The translations under genes and the position numbers were made by a program. The notes beneath the pieces are model-generated. The model did no database searches, was not told the DNA's origin, and was given only the letters and a program-made list of their open reading frames with translations. A stretch of DNA of 64,000 bases from Balanoglossus misakiensis (Eukaryota > Hemichordata). The DNA lies in the NCBI GenBank assembly GCA_040954595.2, contig CM082591.2:3472001-3536000 (forward strand). Reading direction: 5' to 3'. Positions 24,054 through 36,354 of this stretch are shown in pieces; positions within the stretch are counted from its first letter, which is position 1, and every line of letters begins with the position of its first letter.

Positions 24054-25733
24054 ATGTTGCTTTTAATCGAAGTGATTCTGATAGCAACCGTTTCGTCCGT
24101 CACGGTGGCAGAGTCAGGCCGCCGTGGAGATTATTGCAAAGGGGAGACGGTTTACCCGAAGTACCCACAATGCCGATGTGGGGAGGAATTTGTTCAGTTG
24201 GTCAAAAAGAAGAACATACCAGATGATGACCTTGGGAAAATTCACCAGACGGACATGAACGGTCACATTAGGTATGCGTTGTTATGACTACTTGGGATTT
24301 AGGATTTTCCCACTACTGCCAGCCCACGTTTGCAAACAGGAAACATATATACTAGTACATGTATGACTTTTAAAATAATATTTAGCCTTTCTAAATGTAG
24401 AAACTTTCCCATGTAACCAGATTTTTGACTCTCCTGTAAAACCATGGAACTATTTTGCATTGATTATACATTTTATAAAACTTCATTGTTTGGGTTAAGA
24501 CTTTGTTAGGTTTATCGAAAGTGAAATCATGTGTATTTATGGTTCTATACATGCATACATAGACACACACGTACATCATGGACTAACCATGGTCTGACAG
24601 TACTTCTTGGCCGCGACAGCACGCACATTACGGCACCACCAACGTCGGGGTCCCTTTGCTTATACCAAGCTTATAACCGACAAAAGATAAACGAGCCGTG
24701 CTGTCTTCTTTTACACAGGCACTACATATGCAGGACGTGCTCGATCTGCGAAGACGGTGTAGAGCAGATAGCACCCTGTCGAGGCAAACAGGACACTATG
24801 TGCGGCGGTTGCGCCAAAGAGAACCACATATATGATAACGCCACGAAAACGTGCTCACCTACATCATACGTCATCGGCGGGGATCCAGAAAAACCGTCAG
24901 GTAATCATGGACGATTTGTGATAGCATCTTTCAGACTGTGGCCACTCTCTGAAAACGTGAAAAAAAATACACCCAGTAAATTTAATGAAAACATCGCATC
25001 ACACTGTAATAAAATGGTTCGAAGTCTAACACTTTACTTGTCTAGTTCGTCGCCATTTTGTGGTCAGTACTATAAAAACTTCCATGAAATAAATGAAAGC
25101 ACAAGAGACCAACTTAAACCAATTAATTTTAAACCGTTGCATAAAAAATTGTGTGTTTTATGTTTAAACTATATGGGTGCATATATGACAGAAATAATGT
25201 GAATTGTTGTCGTTCTTGCAGTCACCTCCCGTCCGACAGTTCAGAAAAGCAAACATACAGTGACGTCACGGGCCATATTTGGAAAAACGACATCTATAAA
25301 TCGGACAACTAACTTGCATGGGTCTACAGTAAGGTCAACGTACGAAGATGTCAACAGGGGAACGTTGTCACAGCAGGCTGACGGTATGTGAAGGGCGCCT
25401 TCTTGCATTTGGGTATTTCAGTCACTTTGTTTTTATTATCAACGCCCACACTATTTTCTTCTCTTGTTTACAGACGATAAAAGTATTGATATGCAAGTTT
25501 CTGCTGCTGGAAAGGAAAATATCCGCTCGTCGACAGATCAGGATTTCTCCGGATTTTACACAGTAGTTGTTGTGTCTGCTGTCCTTGCTATTGTGGTCGT
25601 CTCGGTTTTGTTTGTAGTTTTTGTAACGAGGGCACACGTCTGTCGCGGCAAACCAAGACAAGGTATACGTACAAACGGAAGCGCGGACGTTTTTCTGTCG
25701 GAGGGCGGAAGTAGTGAGGTGGCACAGGTGTGA
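24054..25733 (+). CDS. TNF-receptor-like membrane protein 3 (single cysteine-rich domain)
   Basis: Exons 24054-24271, 24719-24900, 25222-25383 and 25474-25733 give 273 aa; phases 2, 1, 1 as in genes 1 and 2. Start chosen for the signal peptide MLLLIEVILIATVSSVTVAE. Cysteine-rich domain: DYCKGE, YPQCRCGEEF, then YICRTCSICEDGVEQ, APC, DTMC, GGC and TCSP. It has two extra cysteines near its start compared with genes 1 and 2. The stalk is Thr/Ser/Arg-rich. TM about residues 214-237 (FYTVVVVSAVLAIVVVSVLF). The tail of about 36 residues is the longest of the three but again lacks a death domain (ends EGGSSEVAQV). The exon 2 frame stays open for about 300 nt past the donor; the paralogues support splicing at 24900. 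Most diverged copy of the trio. Confidence 0.83.
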
Positions 25734-27497
25734 AATGGTCAGGGCTGTAGCGTAGTGATCTGTCATGATCGTCCGGAGTTCGGACAGCCCGAGTTGAGCG
25801 TCTGTGTATGGATCTAGAAGGGTACTCGCGACTGGGATTAAAAACTTTCGGGGGAAAACTGGCGCAAGAAAAATACTTTGTCTACATACCGTCGTGGGTC
25901 AGTGGGATGGATGAGCATCGGGGTAGCAACAATGCTTGGCTGTTGTTTTTCTGGGGTTTCTCGATTTGATAACAAGAGTGTTTTGAATGTTTGGTAACTT
26001 AACTGGCCATTGAGAGATCAGTAAAAAGGTGAATTGGTATCCATTGTGTACATATTACTTGTGTATATTTTTCGCTCTTTATGTACATTGTTTGAATAAA
26101 AAAAGAGAAATATTTCATTATTTTGATGAAAACAAGTATTGCTTATTACTTTTGAGGTAATATTGCGAATGCCGGTACCAATGAAACCGCAAGACATAGC
26201 GTACTAATGTACTAATCCCAGTTTGCAAAATATTCCTTCATCTCGATAAAGATCGACGAATCCTTTGATGATATACACTAGAATCACCCAAACAACGACC
26301 TCTCCTCATTAATCTAACAGACGCACAACTTCGACTCGCCATCAGTGAAATAAATCGACAAGTTTACAAGCGATAGGGATCACAGATCACACGGAAACTT
26401 TGACAAATGATATCTAGCATCCGCCCCCAAAGTTCAAATAGCTCAGTACCTCTCTTTGTCTCGAAAAATGCCTGGATTGGCGGATTTTTCACGCACTATA
26501 AAACTGCCAAAAAGCCATAACACAGATTACTGGTTAACTATTTCTACCACCCCGGGGATAACACCACACTGCAACCTTAATTCGCTATCTTGTCAACAAT
26601 CGCCTGGCCCGCCCGAACGCACAGTCAACAATTTCAAAATGGCTGCCACTCCACATTTTAGTTCCTTGTGGATCTTCCGACATGACACCATTCATGACGT
26701 CTTCAGTGCATTATCGTGGTATCAGCTGTATTGATTACCGAACTTCTGAGCAAATATTCGTCCATATTAGTATATGAGATGCGTAGCAGCTAATCAAACG
26801 ACCTTGGGCACGATATGATAATTTTGCTCTGACGAAGACAATTATTTACACCCGTACCGAACAATGCATTGTGTGTAATTATTTCAGGCCAGGCAGTGTA
26901 CATGTACATTAACTTGACCTATCTATAAAGGCCACCTGTAGGAAGTCCATTGACTGGACGCTATAGACAGGTTTGACTGTACTTGCAGGACACGACAGAC
27001 GATATACATGACAGTAAAGACGCGCGTGTTATCGCCAAACACACGAAACTTTATCACGCCATGAAACACTAAACAGTTGGTGCAACGCATCAACTAGACT
27101 ATTGAAGATGCCCTCCACAGACAACTTGTTTATCGGGGGCCATCGGTTCATCATTGATAACGGTCTCGAATCTGACCACCTCTCTCATTAATCTCTGGTA
27201 ATTTTTAACAAACAAACAATCACGCTATGCATTATTATCGGACTTGTACATCTAAGTCAACAGACGCATCTTCAAGCCCAAAACGACAACCGTCGTTTGC
27301 TTGCAGCAAGCGGTAGAATTCTTGCCCGTCTCCCCAGCTAACACTTCTATCACCAGGTTTCCTTCGAGGGCTTGGGAACTTGGTGCAAAACAGTTGCAAA
27401 GATTCTCTGGTAGTTAGATTACTTGTAAAAGAGGCGGTTTGCTTCTATTTTGGCCGGAGGAAGTTTGGGGGACAGTGGGGCGTAACCGCCGAACAAG
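25734..27497. other. 3' UTR of TNFR-like gene 3 and spacer to NRF-like gene 1
   Basis: AATAAA at 26095-26100 fits the 3' end of TNFR-like gene 3. No gene seen in 26.2-27.49 kb. The promoter of NRF-like gene 1 must lie here, but I see no TATA box close to its start. Confidence 0.5.
26095..26100 (+). terminator. Polyadenylation signal candidate, TNFR-like gene 3
   Basis: TTTGAATAAAAAAAG, 362 nt after the stop codon. Confidence 0.55.
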
Positions 27498-30400
27498 ATG
27501 TCGTTCACCGTCGCAAGGTTGTTGTGTTTTGCGACGCTGCTATGGGGTCAGACGCGGGCGTCGATTCATTCTTTCGGCGCCTTCACCGCCGACGACATCA
27601 GGGACATGGAGATCGACTCTTTGGTGAAATCCAACGAGGAGGCGATACAGAAATTGTTGGGTGTCTTCACTGGGGAGTTACAGAGTCACATGCATCAGCA
27701 GGTTTACGAACAAATCGTCGAGATAGTGTGGAATGCTGTGTTACAAGCCGAGTCGATCGACGCGTTCAATTCGTCAACACCACCGACCGTCGTCCAAACC
27801 ACCGACGATGCCGCCAGCAGCCCGGTGACGCCGACACTGTCCGGCGGTCCTACCACCGACCAGGATACGAGCTCTCCGACAACACATGCCAATGTTCCAA
27901 CCACGGGCGATGGGCCGTGCTTCCCACCCGGGAGCTGTGATGGAACCACGCAAGCCGCTGTTCCAACCACGGGCGACGGAGGCGGTGGGCCGTGCTTCCC
28001 ACCCGGGAGCTGTGATGGAACCACGCAAGCCGGCCTTCCAATCACCCAGGAAACGAGAACAACAGAACCTTACCCATGCATCGAGGCAATTATAACTCTA
28101 CCCGAACCTATATCTCTCGAAGTCATACTCAAAATATGTCTGAATGGCTCACATCTCTGCCTAAGAGTGGAGCTAGTAAGTGTACTTCCCACGGATCCAC
28201 TCTACGAAGGTTGTCCGATTGATCTGGGAGACCTTCCGTCACCCTTTCCGAAGGACTGTCCCTTCAGTATACCGTTACCAGCGCAAGGCGATATTCTAAC
28301 ATTTCTCCAAGCTCAGTCGTTCACACCAGTGCAGCCACTCGTCACTCTGCCGTCCTTGCCAGCGTTACCAACTGAGCTACCAGACACCATAGCAAACGTA
28401 TCTACAGAGTGTTTCATGTCGGAGTTGCAGTTCGTACTTGACTTAGTCTGCTCACCTAGGGAGCTGTATGCCTTTGAAAGTAAGTGTTGTTGTTGTTGTT
28501 TTTTTTTTCGTTTCAGAACACACGGAATTTTGTGCGGATAGAGAAATGGCAGAGAGTGTTTTCATTGGTCAATAATCGCAAACAAAACTGACTCGTCTGA
28601 TTTGTTTGCACTGTTTGAGCGATTGTCCGGTGATAGGTTTGCAGACATGAGATTTGTGTAAGCGTATAGATGAAAAAGCGGGCCAATATGTTTGACCTCT
28701 GCCCTCAATGGCGGAGGGCGTGGGGGGGGGGGGTGCTAAGCCTGCATATTTTGGCACTCAGTCATATGGTGAACATCTATCTTACCTGATACACTAGTCT
28801 TCCCATTTCTCTCAGATACCAGCCATCATATAGTAACTACTTGTACGGCAATGATCTGAAATTAAAAAAAATATTTTCTTCAGAAGAACATCCACTGAGT
28901 TATCAGTTGTCGGGTATGGAAAGGGAACCTCTCAAGCTAAATCAAAATAAAAATTTGCCATGCATCGTACGTGGCAGTGTAACTTTTTGGTGGTTTTCGA
29001 TAACCACCCAAAGGGGTCTTATTTTTTTGCTAAACTTCGTTTTGTATAATTGCATAGTGTTTGACGCCATGGGTAAACTCCCAAGCGGGCTATTGAAAGG
29101 AGATCTTCGGTGGTTGGGAGCATTTATGCAGTGCCGGGACATCGATGGCGTCCATATCTGGATGCCGTTCGCTGAAAACTCAACGTACGACGCCAATTAC
29201 TGCCTGTCTACGTGGAGTATATCAACGGTGAGCTTGTGGAATGTCCTGTCTTAATGCTGATCCCTGTATAAATCGATCACAACAATTGTTTCACATATAC
29301 ATGTTTGCAGGTCACGCCGATATTATATTAAAGTATCTTCGCGAACATTGGGCAATGAATCAAAATTAAGCATATTACACGTACAGTGATGTACTGTAAT
29401 AACGCAAGTACTATTATCCTCGTGTCTGTCTGTCTGACGGTCTGTCAGTCTGTCTGTCTGTCTGACTGTGCCTGTCCGTCTCTCCCCCTCCCTCCCCGAC
29501 CATGGCCTTTAGTACTTATTACATGTACTTAATTAATAACCCCCGTTTCAATTATGATCTTATTATTTCGCATTGTTTTTCCAGTCTGACGCTGAGAACG
29601 CCACCAACATACCCCTGCAGATCGGTGTATGTTTTCCCGAGCTATGTAGTTCTGAAGACATAGCAACGTTGCTACAGCTGGGTGAGTATAGGCTGATACC
29701 GTATCATACAGATATGTCTCGTGACCATCATTAGGCGCATCTTTCATTGGGTGTCGCATTGTGCAAAGGTTACGTCCAAAACTGAATACCTGTTAAGTTC
29801 GACGCACTTAGTAGCCTACTTAAGAACGGGCCTGGGTCGATGTAGCATATATCATACAATTATTGGATGTATCGACAAATCCAATAAAAGGCATGTCGTT
29901 ATGCTCCAGGGAGCCAAACGAAAACTGCACTAGGTCCAGACTATGAAAATACTAAAAATTGGAGAAAATTTTGAGGGGTTTCGCCGGTGCATTATTTGAT
30001 GCCCTGTGTGTTATATTTTTGTCCTCAGCATTTTCGGCTATTGCCGGTGATACTCTGACCATCGAGACAGTTTACTGTGACTATGATACTCCCCTGGATA
30101 CCGGTGCAAAGGTTTTCCTGTAAGTTTGCTTTGCAATGTGCTCTTTGGTATGGTGGTGGTGGTGGTGGTGGTAGCGGTGTTGGGGATATTGATGGTGATG
30201 ATGATGATGATGATGATGGTGGTGGAGGTGGTATTTGTCACAAGTATACTGTATACTTGTGTGAAAAGTACCACATTTCTAACTTATTTTTTCTTCACTT
30301 TCCCACTCTGCTTCAGACTCATACTCTTAGTTATCATAACTGTGGTTGTCATAGCATCAATCGTCGACTACGTGATACGAGTTCGTCACCAGGCTGACGC

Positions 30401-33400
30401 AGAAATGTAAGTAGACTTGGCATTTTCACCCATTTGGTTCAATGCGAAATATGTGTTTTGTGTGTACTATAAACTGTATGTTGTCAATGAAAGAATGCAC
30501 CTTCAACATACACCTTCAAGTCTCCACCTTTGTCACGTGGCAGATTCGACATCGATGCCGACGGTGTGGCCTATGTTAACAACGCCTATGAAATTCGAGA
30601 ATACGACATCGAAATGACGGAGGCTCAGGATCCGAGCCCGCCAGAGAAAGTCACTCTGGACCAAGTCATGGAAAAGGCGGAAAACCAAGCGGTTGACGGC
30701 GACCACGACAAACAAAACGACGCAGTGCCACCACCGACGAAGAGTCAACTGATAGCGGAAGAAAACGTGTACAACACTCTTTACGACAGTGACAGCAAAG
30801 CTGGTATGTTTAAGCAGGGACCATTCTTCTGACTCCACTTTACACATATTTATCTAGCTGTTGTGGAAAACTACAGGCTTGCGTACCCCCATTTTGATGA
30901 CGTAAACACCACAATTCATGACACAAACACCATTTTGCATTAACATGTGTCTGCACCTCTCAATTCCTTAGCAAAGATATCCAGCCCACTGCGGGCGTTC
31001 TCGGGATTTATCAACGGGTCGAAGATCTTTAGTACCGACTACGACCCTGATGACCCCGACCACCCTCTGATGATGGTACATGGCTTGAGAGTGCTGACCC
31101 TGTGGTGGGTCATCTATCAGATGACCTACTCCACAGCCTATGAAGTATTACGTAAGTATTCATTAGAGATGCATTGTCATTTTACGTAAGTATTCATTAG
31201 AGATGCATTGTCATTAGTGCAATTTAAAGACGAATATATAACAGCAAATCTAACACGTGCGTCTCTGCTACTAGTATCTGTTTTATCATTTCAGAGAACC
31301 CCGTGGATTTGGTTTGGATGGCGGAGCGATTTTCGTCACAAGCTATCGATAACGGGTCGTTTGCAACCGACACCTTTTTCGTTATTAGGTAAAGGAACCG
31401 TTTTCTCTTCTCGTTTTCCCGCTAAAACCTCAATTATGGAAGCGTTTTCGCCTCGAAAAATCGAGCAAAAAATTTAGGAGACAGCGATAACAAGTTGCGT
31501 CGTTCTCTTTGTTCCCCAGCGGATTTCTCATCACTTACTTGGGACTCAGGAAGTTGAAGGAAGATGGTTGCAGTTGGAAGATGTGGCTTGTTTACTATTT
31601 TCACAGAGTCTGGAGGTATTTATTTTAAGGACAAAGTCATTCACGATTGATTTTTTAAAATTAGAGTTTCTTTCGATGGATGAGGTGTGTTGTACCACTC
31701 ACTAAAATACACTGAAATCAGTGCCTGTTATCCCGAAATAAAACAATTTTGGTGGCTACAAGATGTATTAACAATATACGATTTCTTAGCGTTTCTTGAA
31801 GATTTCTTGAAGTTAGGAATGCACCCCTCTTAAAAAGTACACACCACTTTCTTTGAGTGACAATTTTTACTGATTTACAGATTCTGGCCCGCTTATATCG
31901 TGATCCTACTGATGTATATGTGGTATCTGCCGTTCATGGTCGCCGGTCCTCTGAAATATATAGCTGCCGACTACGTGAAGCCCTGCTACGACTACTGGTG
32001 GACGAATGTCCTGTTCATCAATAACCTGTACCCTTACTTCGAGCCCCTGAGAGACAAGTGCATGCCCTGGTCATGGTACATCGCATGCGTGATGCAGTTT
32101 TACATCATCAGTCCCTTCATCATACTCCTGCTGCACTGGTGAGTACCCGGATGGTACCAAAGCCCGTGTGAAAGGCGGCGTGTGATTGGGTAGAATATAA
32201 CACACAGCCAAAGACTCGTGTGAGGTTGGGCGTGATTGGGTAGGGAGCAAAGAGAAGTGGCGTGTGATTGGCTAGAATGGAACACACTCCCGAAGACTCG
32301 ACTCGTGTGAGGGTGTGTGTGATTGGTTAGGACGTAAAGAAGGGACGGACGAAGCATGCAATCTTGCGTAGAAAACTTGACACAGGGGATGGAAAATTGC
32401 TCTTAGCAGCAAACAATTACAGCGACTGAGAAAAAGAAAGAGTGTTCTTTTTTCTGACAGCCATAAAATTAGATTTGTTTCTAATTGAAAGTTTTTTTTT
32501 ATTCCTTTTCAGGAAAATGATAGTTGGCTATATAGTAATTGGTCTTTTGTTCGCCGTTGATTTCACCTGCACGGCGTTGATATCGACATATTATGGTTTG
32601 ACTGCAAGTCCCGGGCAAAGGTATGGTATTCTTGTCCATTCAATTCAAGATCTACCCGGAATGATTGAAGAAACAGCATTGAACATGTCTTAGTAGATAG
32701 AAACGTAACCCCAAGATTCCTTAGTCACTGAACATGCGCATTGAATTAATGCCAGTGCGCCCTCAATGTCAATTACAGATATCCGCTGAAATTTGCATAA
32801 CAGGAAATTGTTATCAGCAGACACCTCGACCTTTGTTGCTTTCTGTAACGATTGGTATCTGCGTCTCTTATCAGACCCAATCTTCGCCAATATTTAGTCA
32901 TCTATTTTAGTCCGCCAAACCCACGTGTGTTAAGTCACTCCTGATTAAACTAGTAATCTTTTTCAAAGACAATGCAATACTCATATCATTGTGGTGACCT
33001 TTATATTTCTCTTATCCGTGTGGTATGAGATAAACCCGAGGAATTAAAATCAAATTAAATATATGTGACACGTTTAAATTGGTCTCAAATTCAAAGATTA
33101 AAGAGTGCATACAAGTCAGATACTAGAAGGTCGCCAGCCAATCGAATATACTGATTTTACTTCTGACTGATTATCATGAGTCTTACTTTTGGTATAGAGT
33201 ATTGACTATCCTTTTATGTCTATTTTTCCATTAAATACAGTCGCTTCAACGACAATGCTGACGACAACCCGTTTGGTGACTACATCGACACAAAGCCACA
33301 GACCAGAATCGCCACCTACCTCGTTGGCATGTGCCTGGCTCACATTCTAATCAAACACCAACAAGGGTGCTTCAAAGTTACAACGGTATGAATTTAATTT

Positions 33401-34586
33401 TTTTTATCTATCTCTGTTCAGATATACAGAACGTTGGTGTGATTTGATTTTGTTTGTTCAAGTTGAGTTTAATTAAGTACTGCTTATGTAATGTCATTGT
33501 TACTCATTGTTAGATAACATAAGTGGTATTGTATGATTGCAAAGGAAATTACTAAAGGGCCAGTAGCGCGACAGCGTAAGCTATCTGTAATTATTTAAAT
33601 TTAAAATATATATTATTTTTGCAATTCTCCCTAATATTTTCTCAACAATCACAAAACAAAAAGTAATCACACAATGATAAACCTTTTGATTTTTCCTTTA
33701 TAGAAAGTCAGCGCCCTCATGTGGCTGATATCAACGTTTCTGGGCATCACAATCGTCTACTGTACGTACGGCACATACCATGAACCTAAGTGGGAACAGG
33801 GATTGACTGTGTTTTACATTACGGTCAGTCGGTTCACATTCGGATTGGCCATCGCCTGGGTGATCTTTGCCTGTGCCACCGGACATGGAGGTATAACCAC
33901 TTACAATTTTTACATTGCAAACAAAGTATATGCTTTTGAAACGTCACCAGTTTTATCATCGACATCGATCGATACTAATAGTTTGTATATTATTATAAAT
34001 ACCATCGGTTTTCTTTAGAAGAAAGTAATGATCGTTCATCTTGACACGTCACTGCGCATGTTCCCAGATCATTACACATGCGCAATGAAGTGCTGTGACG
34101 TGACAAAATGGCGGCGGATATTGACCTATTGGCGTGGTTTCAAGCTTTCCACCGGATTCTGTTTGATATAATGGCTCTATGGTGTCTCTCCGCAGGAGTG
34201 GTGAACTCATTCTTGTCGTGGAATTTCTGGCTCCCCCTGAGTCGCATGTCTTTCTGCACCTACTTGGTTTTCCCGCTCATGATGGCGTTCTGGTTGCTGA
34301 ATAACCACGTACAACCTTACGTCTCTGATTTCAACTTTGTAAGTTGTCGTTATATATGCTGTTTCTATTTAATAAAGTACAAGTTTGTGATTACATATAA
34401 TCTTGTCTCCTGTACTTTAATTCGCCTCATGCTCACCTTATTTTTGTTTTATTTCAGATGTATCTGTTTATTGCCTACATGGGAATGGGATTTCTTGTTG
34501 GGTTTTCCTTCGCCCTAATCGTTGAGAGACCATTCATGCAACTTGAACGGTTGATGTTTGGAAAGGGACTGGAAGAATCTAAATAG
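27498..34586 (+). CDS. NRF-6-like acyltransferase-3 family membrane protein 1
   Basis: Fifteen exons, phases all consistent: 27498-28479, 29058-29227, 29585-29681, 30029-30119, 30317-30406, 30544-30803, 30972-31151, 31295-31388, 31520-31615, 31881-32138, 32513-32620, 33241-33385, 33704-33890, 34196-34338, 34458-34586; 1009 aa. Signal peptide (MSFTVARLLCFATLLWGQT), then a Thr/Pro-rich insert holding two copies of GPCFPPGSCDGTTQA. The NRF domain (about 305-445) has FDAMGKLPSGLLKG, NYCLS, IGVCFPELCSSED and VYCDY. A first TM at about 447-470 is followed by an acidic cytoplasmic linker and the multipass acyltransferase-3 domain (about 599-1000: HGLRVLTLWWVIYQ, FFVISGFLITYLG, HRVWRFWPAYI, YWWTNVLFINNLYP). 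C. elegans relatives move lipids or drugs across the gut. The His usually closing the first acyltransferase helix is Gln here. First of three tandem copies. Confidence 0.88.
27893..28032 (+). repeat. In-frame tandem duplication in NRF-like gene 1, exon 1
   Basis: Two copies of a 66-74-bp unit encode VPTTGDG, then GPCFPPGSCDGTTQA. The second copy carries a short Gly insertion (GGGG). The DNA of the copies is nearly identical, so the duplication is recent or homogenised. The module adds two Cys per copy in an otherwise mucin-like Thr/Pro stretch. The other two NRF-like genes lack it. Confidence 0.85.
29429..29481. repeat. (TCTG)n imperfect microsatellite
   Basis: GTCTGTCTGTCTGAC-type repeats in intron 2 of NRF-like gene 1. 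Confidence 0.75.
30146..30233. repeat. (TGG)n-(GAT)n compound microsatellite
   Basis: A TGG tract (30151-30172) followed by a GAT tract (30192-30222) and a further TGG run, in intron 4 of NRF-like gene 1. Confidence 0.85.
31148..31215 (+). repeat. Perfect 34-bp tandem duplication carrying a splice donor
   Basis: The unit begins TTACGTAAGTATT and is repeated head-to-tail without a mismatch (31148-31181 and 31182-31215). The first copy contains the last bases of exon 7 of NRF-like gene 1 and its donor at 31152. The second copy creates an equally good donor at 31186. Only the first keeps the reading frame into exon 8. Confidence 0.9.
32168..32345. repeat. Degenerate minisatellite in intron 10 of NRF-like gene 1
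   Basis: GTGTGATTGG(G/C)TAG-type motifs recur at about 32181, 32229, 32261 and 32318, alternating with AACACAC and AAGACTCG(ACTC)GTGTGAGG motifs. This gives roughly 90-100-bp diverged units. Confidence 0.65.
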
Positions 34587-34701
34587 ACGTGGATAACTTC
34601 TGTCACGTGACATGTATCAGGGAAATTTCCGGACGTAACGAAAACCTGTAAATACGGTTTCATGGGGTTGGATATTTACCAAAAAATACATTTGAAACAA
34701 A

Positions 34702-34707
34702 AATAAA
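34702..34707 (+). terminator. Polyadenylation signal candidate, NRF-like gene 1
   Basis: AATAAA 116 nt after the stop codon. Confidence 0.6.
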
Positions 34708-36266
34708 ATGCAATATTTTATGTTCTCCATCTTTTTTTACAAAGTGGAACTTAATTGTGGAAAAAAGATCCTGATTTGTTGATATTGAACTCTCGTGGAC
34801 ACAGTGTTTGAATGAAGAGATCTAAAGATGCTATATCCTGTGTTGTTTTGAAGGAAATAGTCAAGATACTTCTATATATACTATGTAAACATCAGTACTC
34901 GGGACGGAAAATAATTATATTTACACGGAATTATTTTTTTTCTTAACAGATACAGTCTCATACCTTTTTGTATGTTAGCATTCGTAAATCTTGAAAAAAT
35001 GAATTCATCTTTTGTACATGAACATTTTTAACTGGCATACATAATCTCATATTGTAAAACCTTTCTTGACTAGATACGTAAAGTCATTAGTTTTTGGTAG
35101 TAAGAATTTGATGACCATGTTGGCCCTGAACGTGCAAGTGTTGTCACTGAATAACACATTTTCAACAAATATACAACGCTTTAACTGAACTTTTAATTCT
35201 TACGTATAAGCAAGAATTTCAATCAGTCGCTTTTGGTGACACGCTGACGATATGACTACTGATCATTAGGGAAGCTCAAAGCAATTTTGAAATTGATTTA
35301 GCCGTGGCGTGACAATTTAACGATGGTCTTCAGCAAACACGCATGGTCAATAAAGAATATTTTTTTGAAAACGTTAATGAGTAGCTATAGTGTGAGTGTT
35401 GTTTCTTTTATCCCCCATTAATCTTAAAGTAATTATCAACGGGTCGTTGTTGTATAATATTCTCTAATTATGCAACTAATCACTTAGAATGTAACTCATT
35501 ACATCTGATTAAGTAATCTGCTTTAGGAAACGTGTAATTGTTTCTAATATGCGCATGCGTAACACAGATCCATGCACCCCAAATGTCGATTAATGAGTTG
35601 CTGAAACACATGTATTATTTCATGTCCTATCCATTGCTTCATCCAACTTTACCTTGGATGACTCACCAAAATTTGATAATGCACTAAAAAGTTATAAAGA
35701 CAGCCTTTTGAGATTACTGGACGCAGAGACTTTATGATATGACAATGACAGAGAGATGTGTATCACGACTGAGATGGTGATAGGGAAAGGTTCTGTCAAG
35801 GTCAGTTGGTTATTCAAGATTAAAGCTTATCAAAGACAAGGTATAAGTATCCAAATAAGCAGAAAAGGTCGATGGAAAAGGGTCAACTTTTGTAGAAATG
35901 ATTTTCAGATTGCATGAGACCAGATATGGACAATTTGTTAGAGTAATTAATGAACGTCCTAGCCATCAAATAGAACACAAATGCTGAAAAACGATGTAAA
36001 AATCAGCATTGGTTATGTTATCCCGTGAAAATCTAAAACAGGAGCATAACAGAGAGATGTAAACAAGAGCGAAACACACTGTGGGCAATTTCATTTGTAC
36101 TTTAACGGCCCAATCATCTGACGAGATAATATCACATGATTTATCGAGTAGATTGAATCGTATGCGTTGCCATAGCACCTGGGCAAACACATGAGCAATA
36201 TTCACGGGTGACCCAGCCGACCAATGGCGTTTGTTGCATTTTCGTAAGATTTTTTTTGTGGGGGTG

Positions 36267-36272
36267 TATAAG
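36267..36272 (+). promoter_or_regulatory. TATA-like box, NRF-like gene 2
   Basis: GGGTGTATAAGTTC lies 83 bp upstream of the start codon, which would give a 5' UTR of about 55-60 nt. Confidence 0.4.
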
Positions 36273-36354
36273 TTCTGTTGTTCAGAGACACGTCGCCACT
36301 ATTTCTGTCGTCAACCTTCGAGCACCACTACCCCTGAAGTTGATAGACTGAAAC

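Larger units (their letters stand above)
34587..36354. other. Spacer between NRF-like genes 1 and 2
   Basis: Contains AATAAA at 34702-34707 for NRF-like gene 1 and TATAAG at 36267 ahead of gene 2. Otherwise AT-rich with no supported gene. Confidence 0.5.

Noticed and set aside
24901-25202. Read-through of TNFR-like gene 3 exon 2 into a longer open frame
   Set aside because: A good GTAATC donor at 24901 and exact agreement with the paralogues' exon 2 end show this is intron.
25745-25800. tRNA/SINE-like A-box and TTCG motifs in the TNFR-like gene 3 3' region
   Set aside because: Spacing between the motifs is too short and no cloverleaf forms.
27704-28045. Several minus-strand open frames across NRF-like gene 1 exon 1
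   Set aside because: They are shadows of the GC-rich duplicated coding exon on the other strand.
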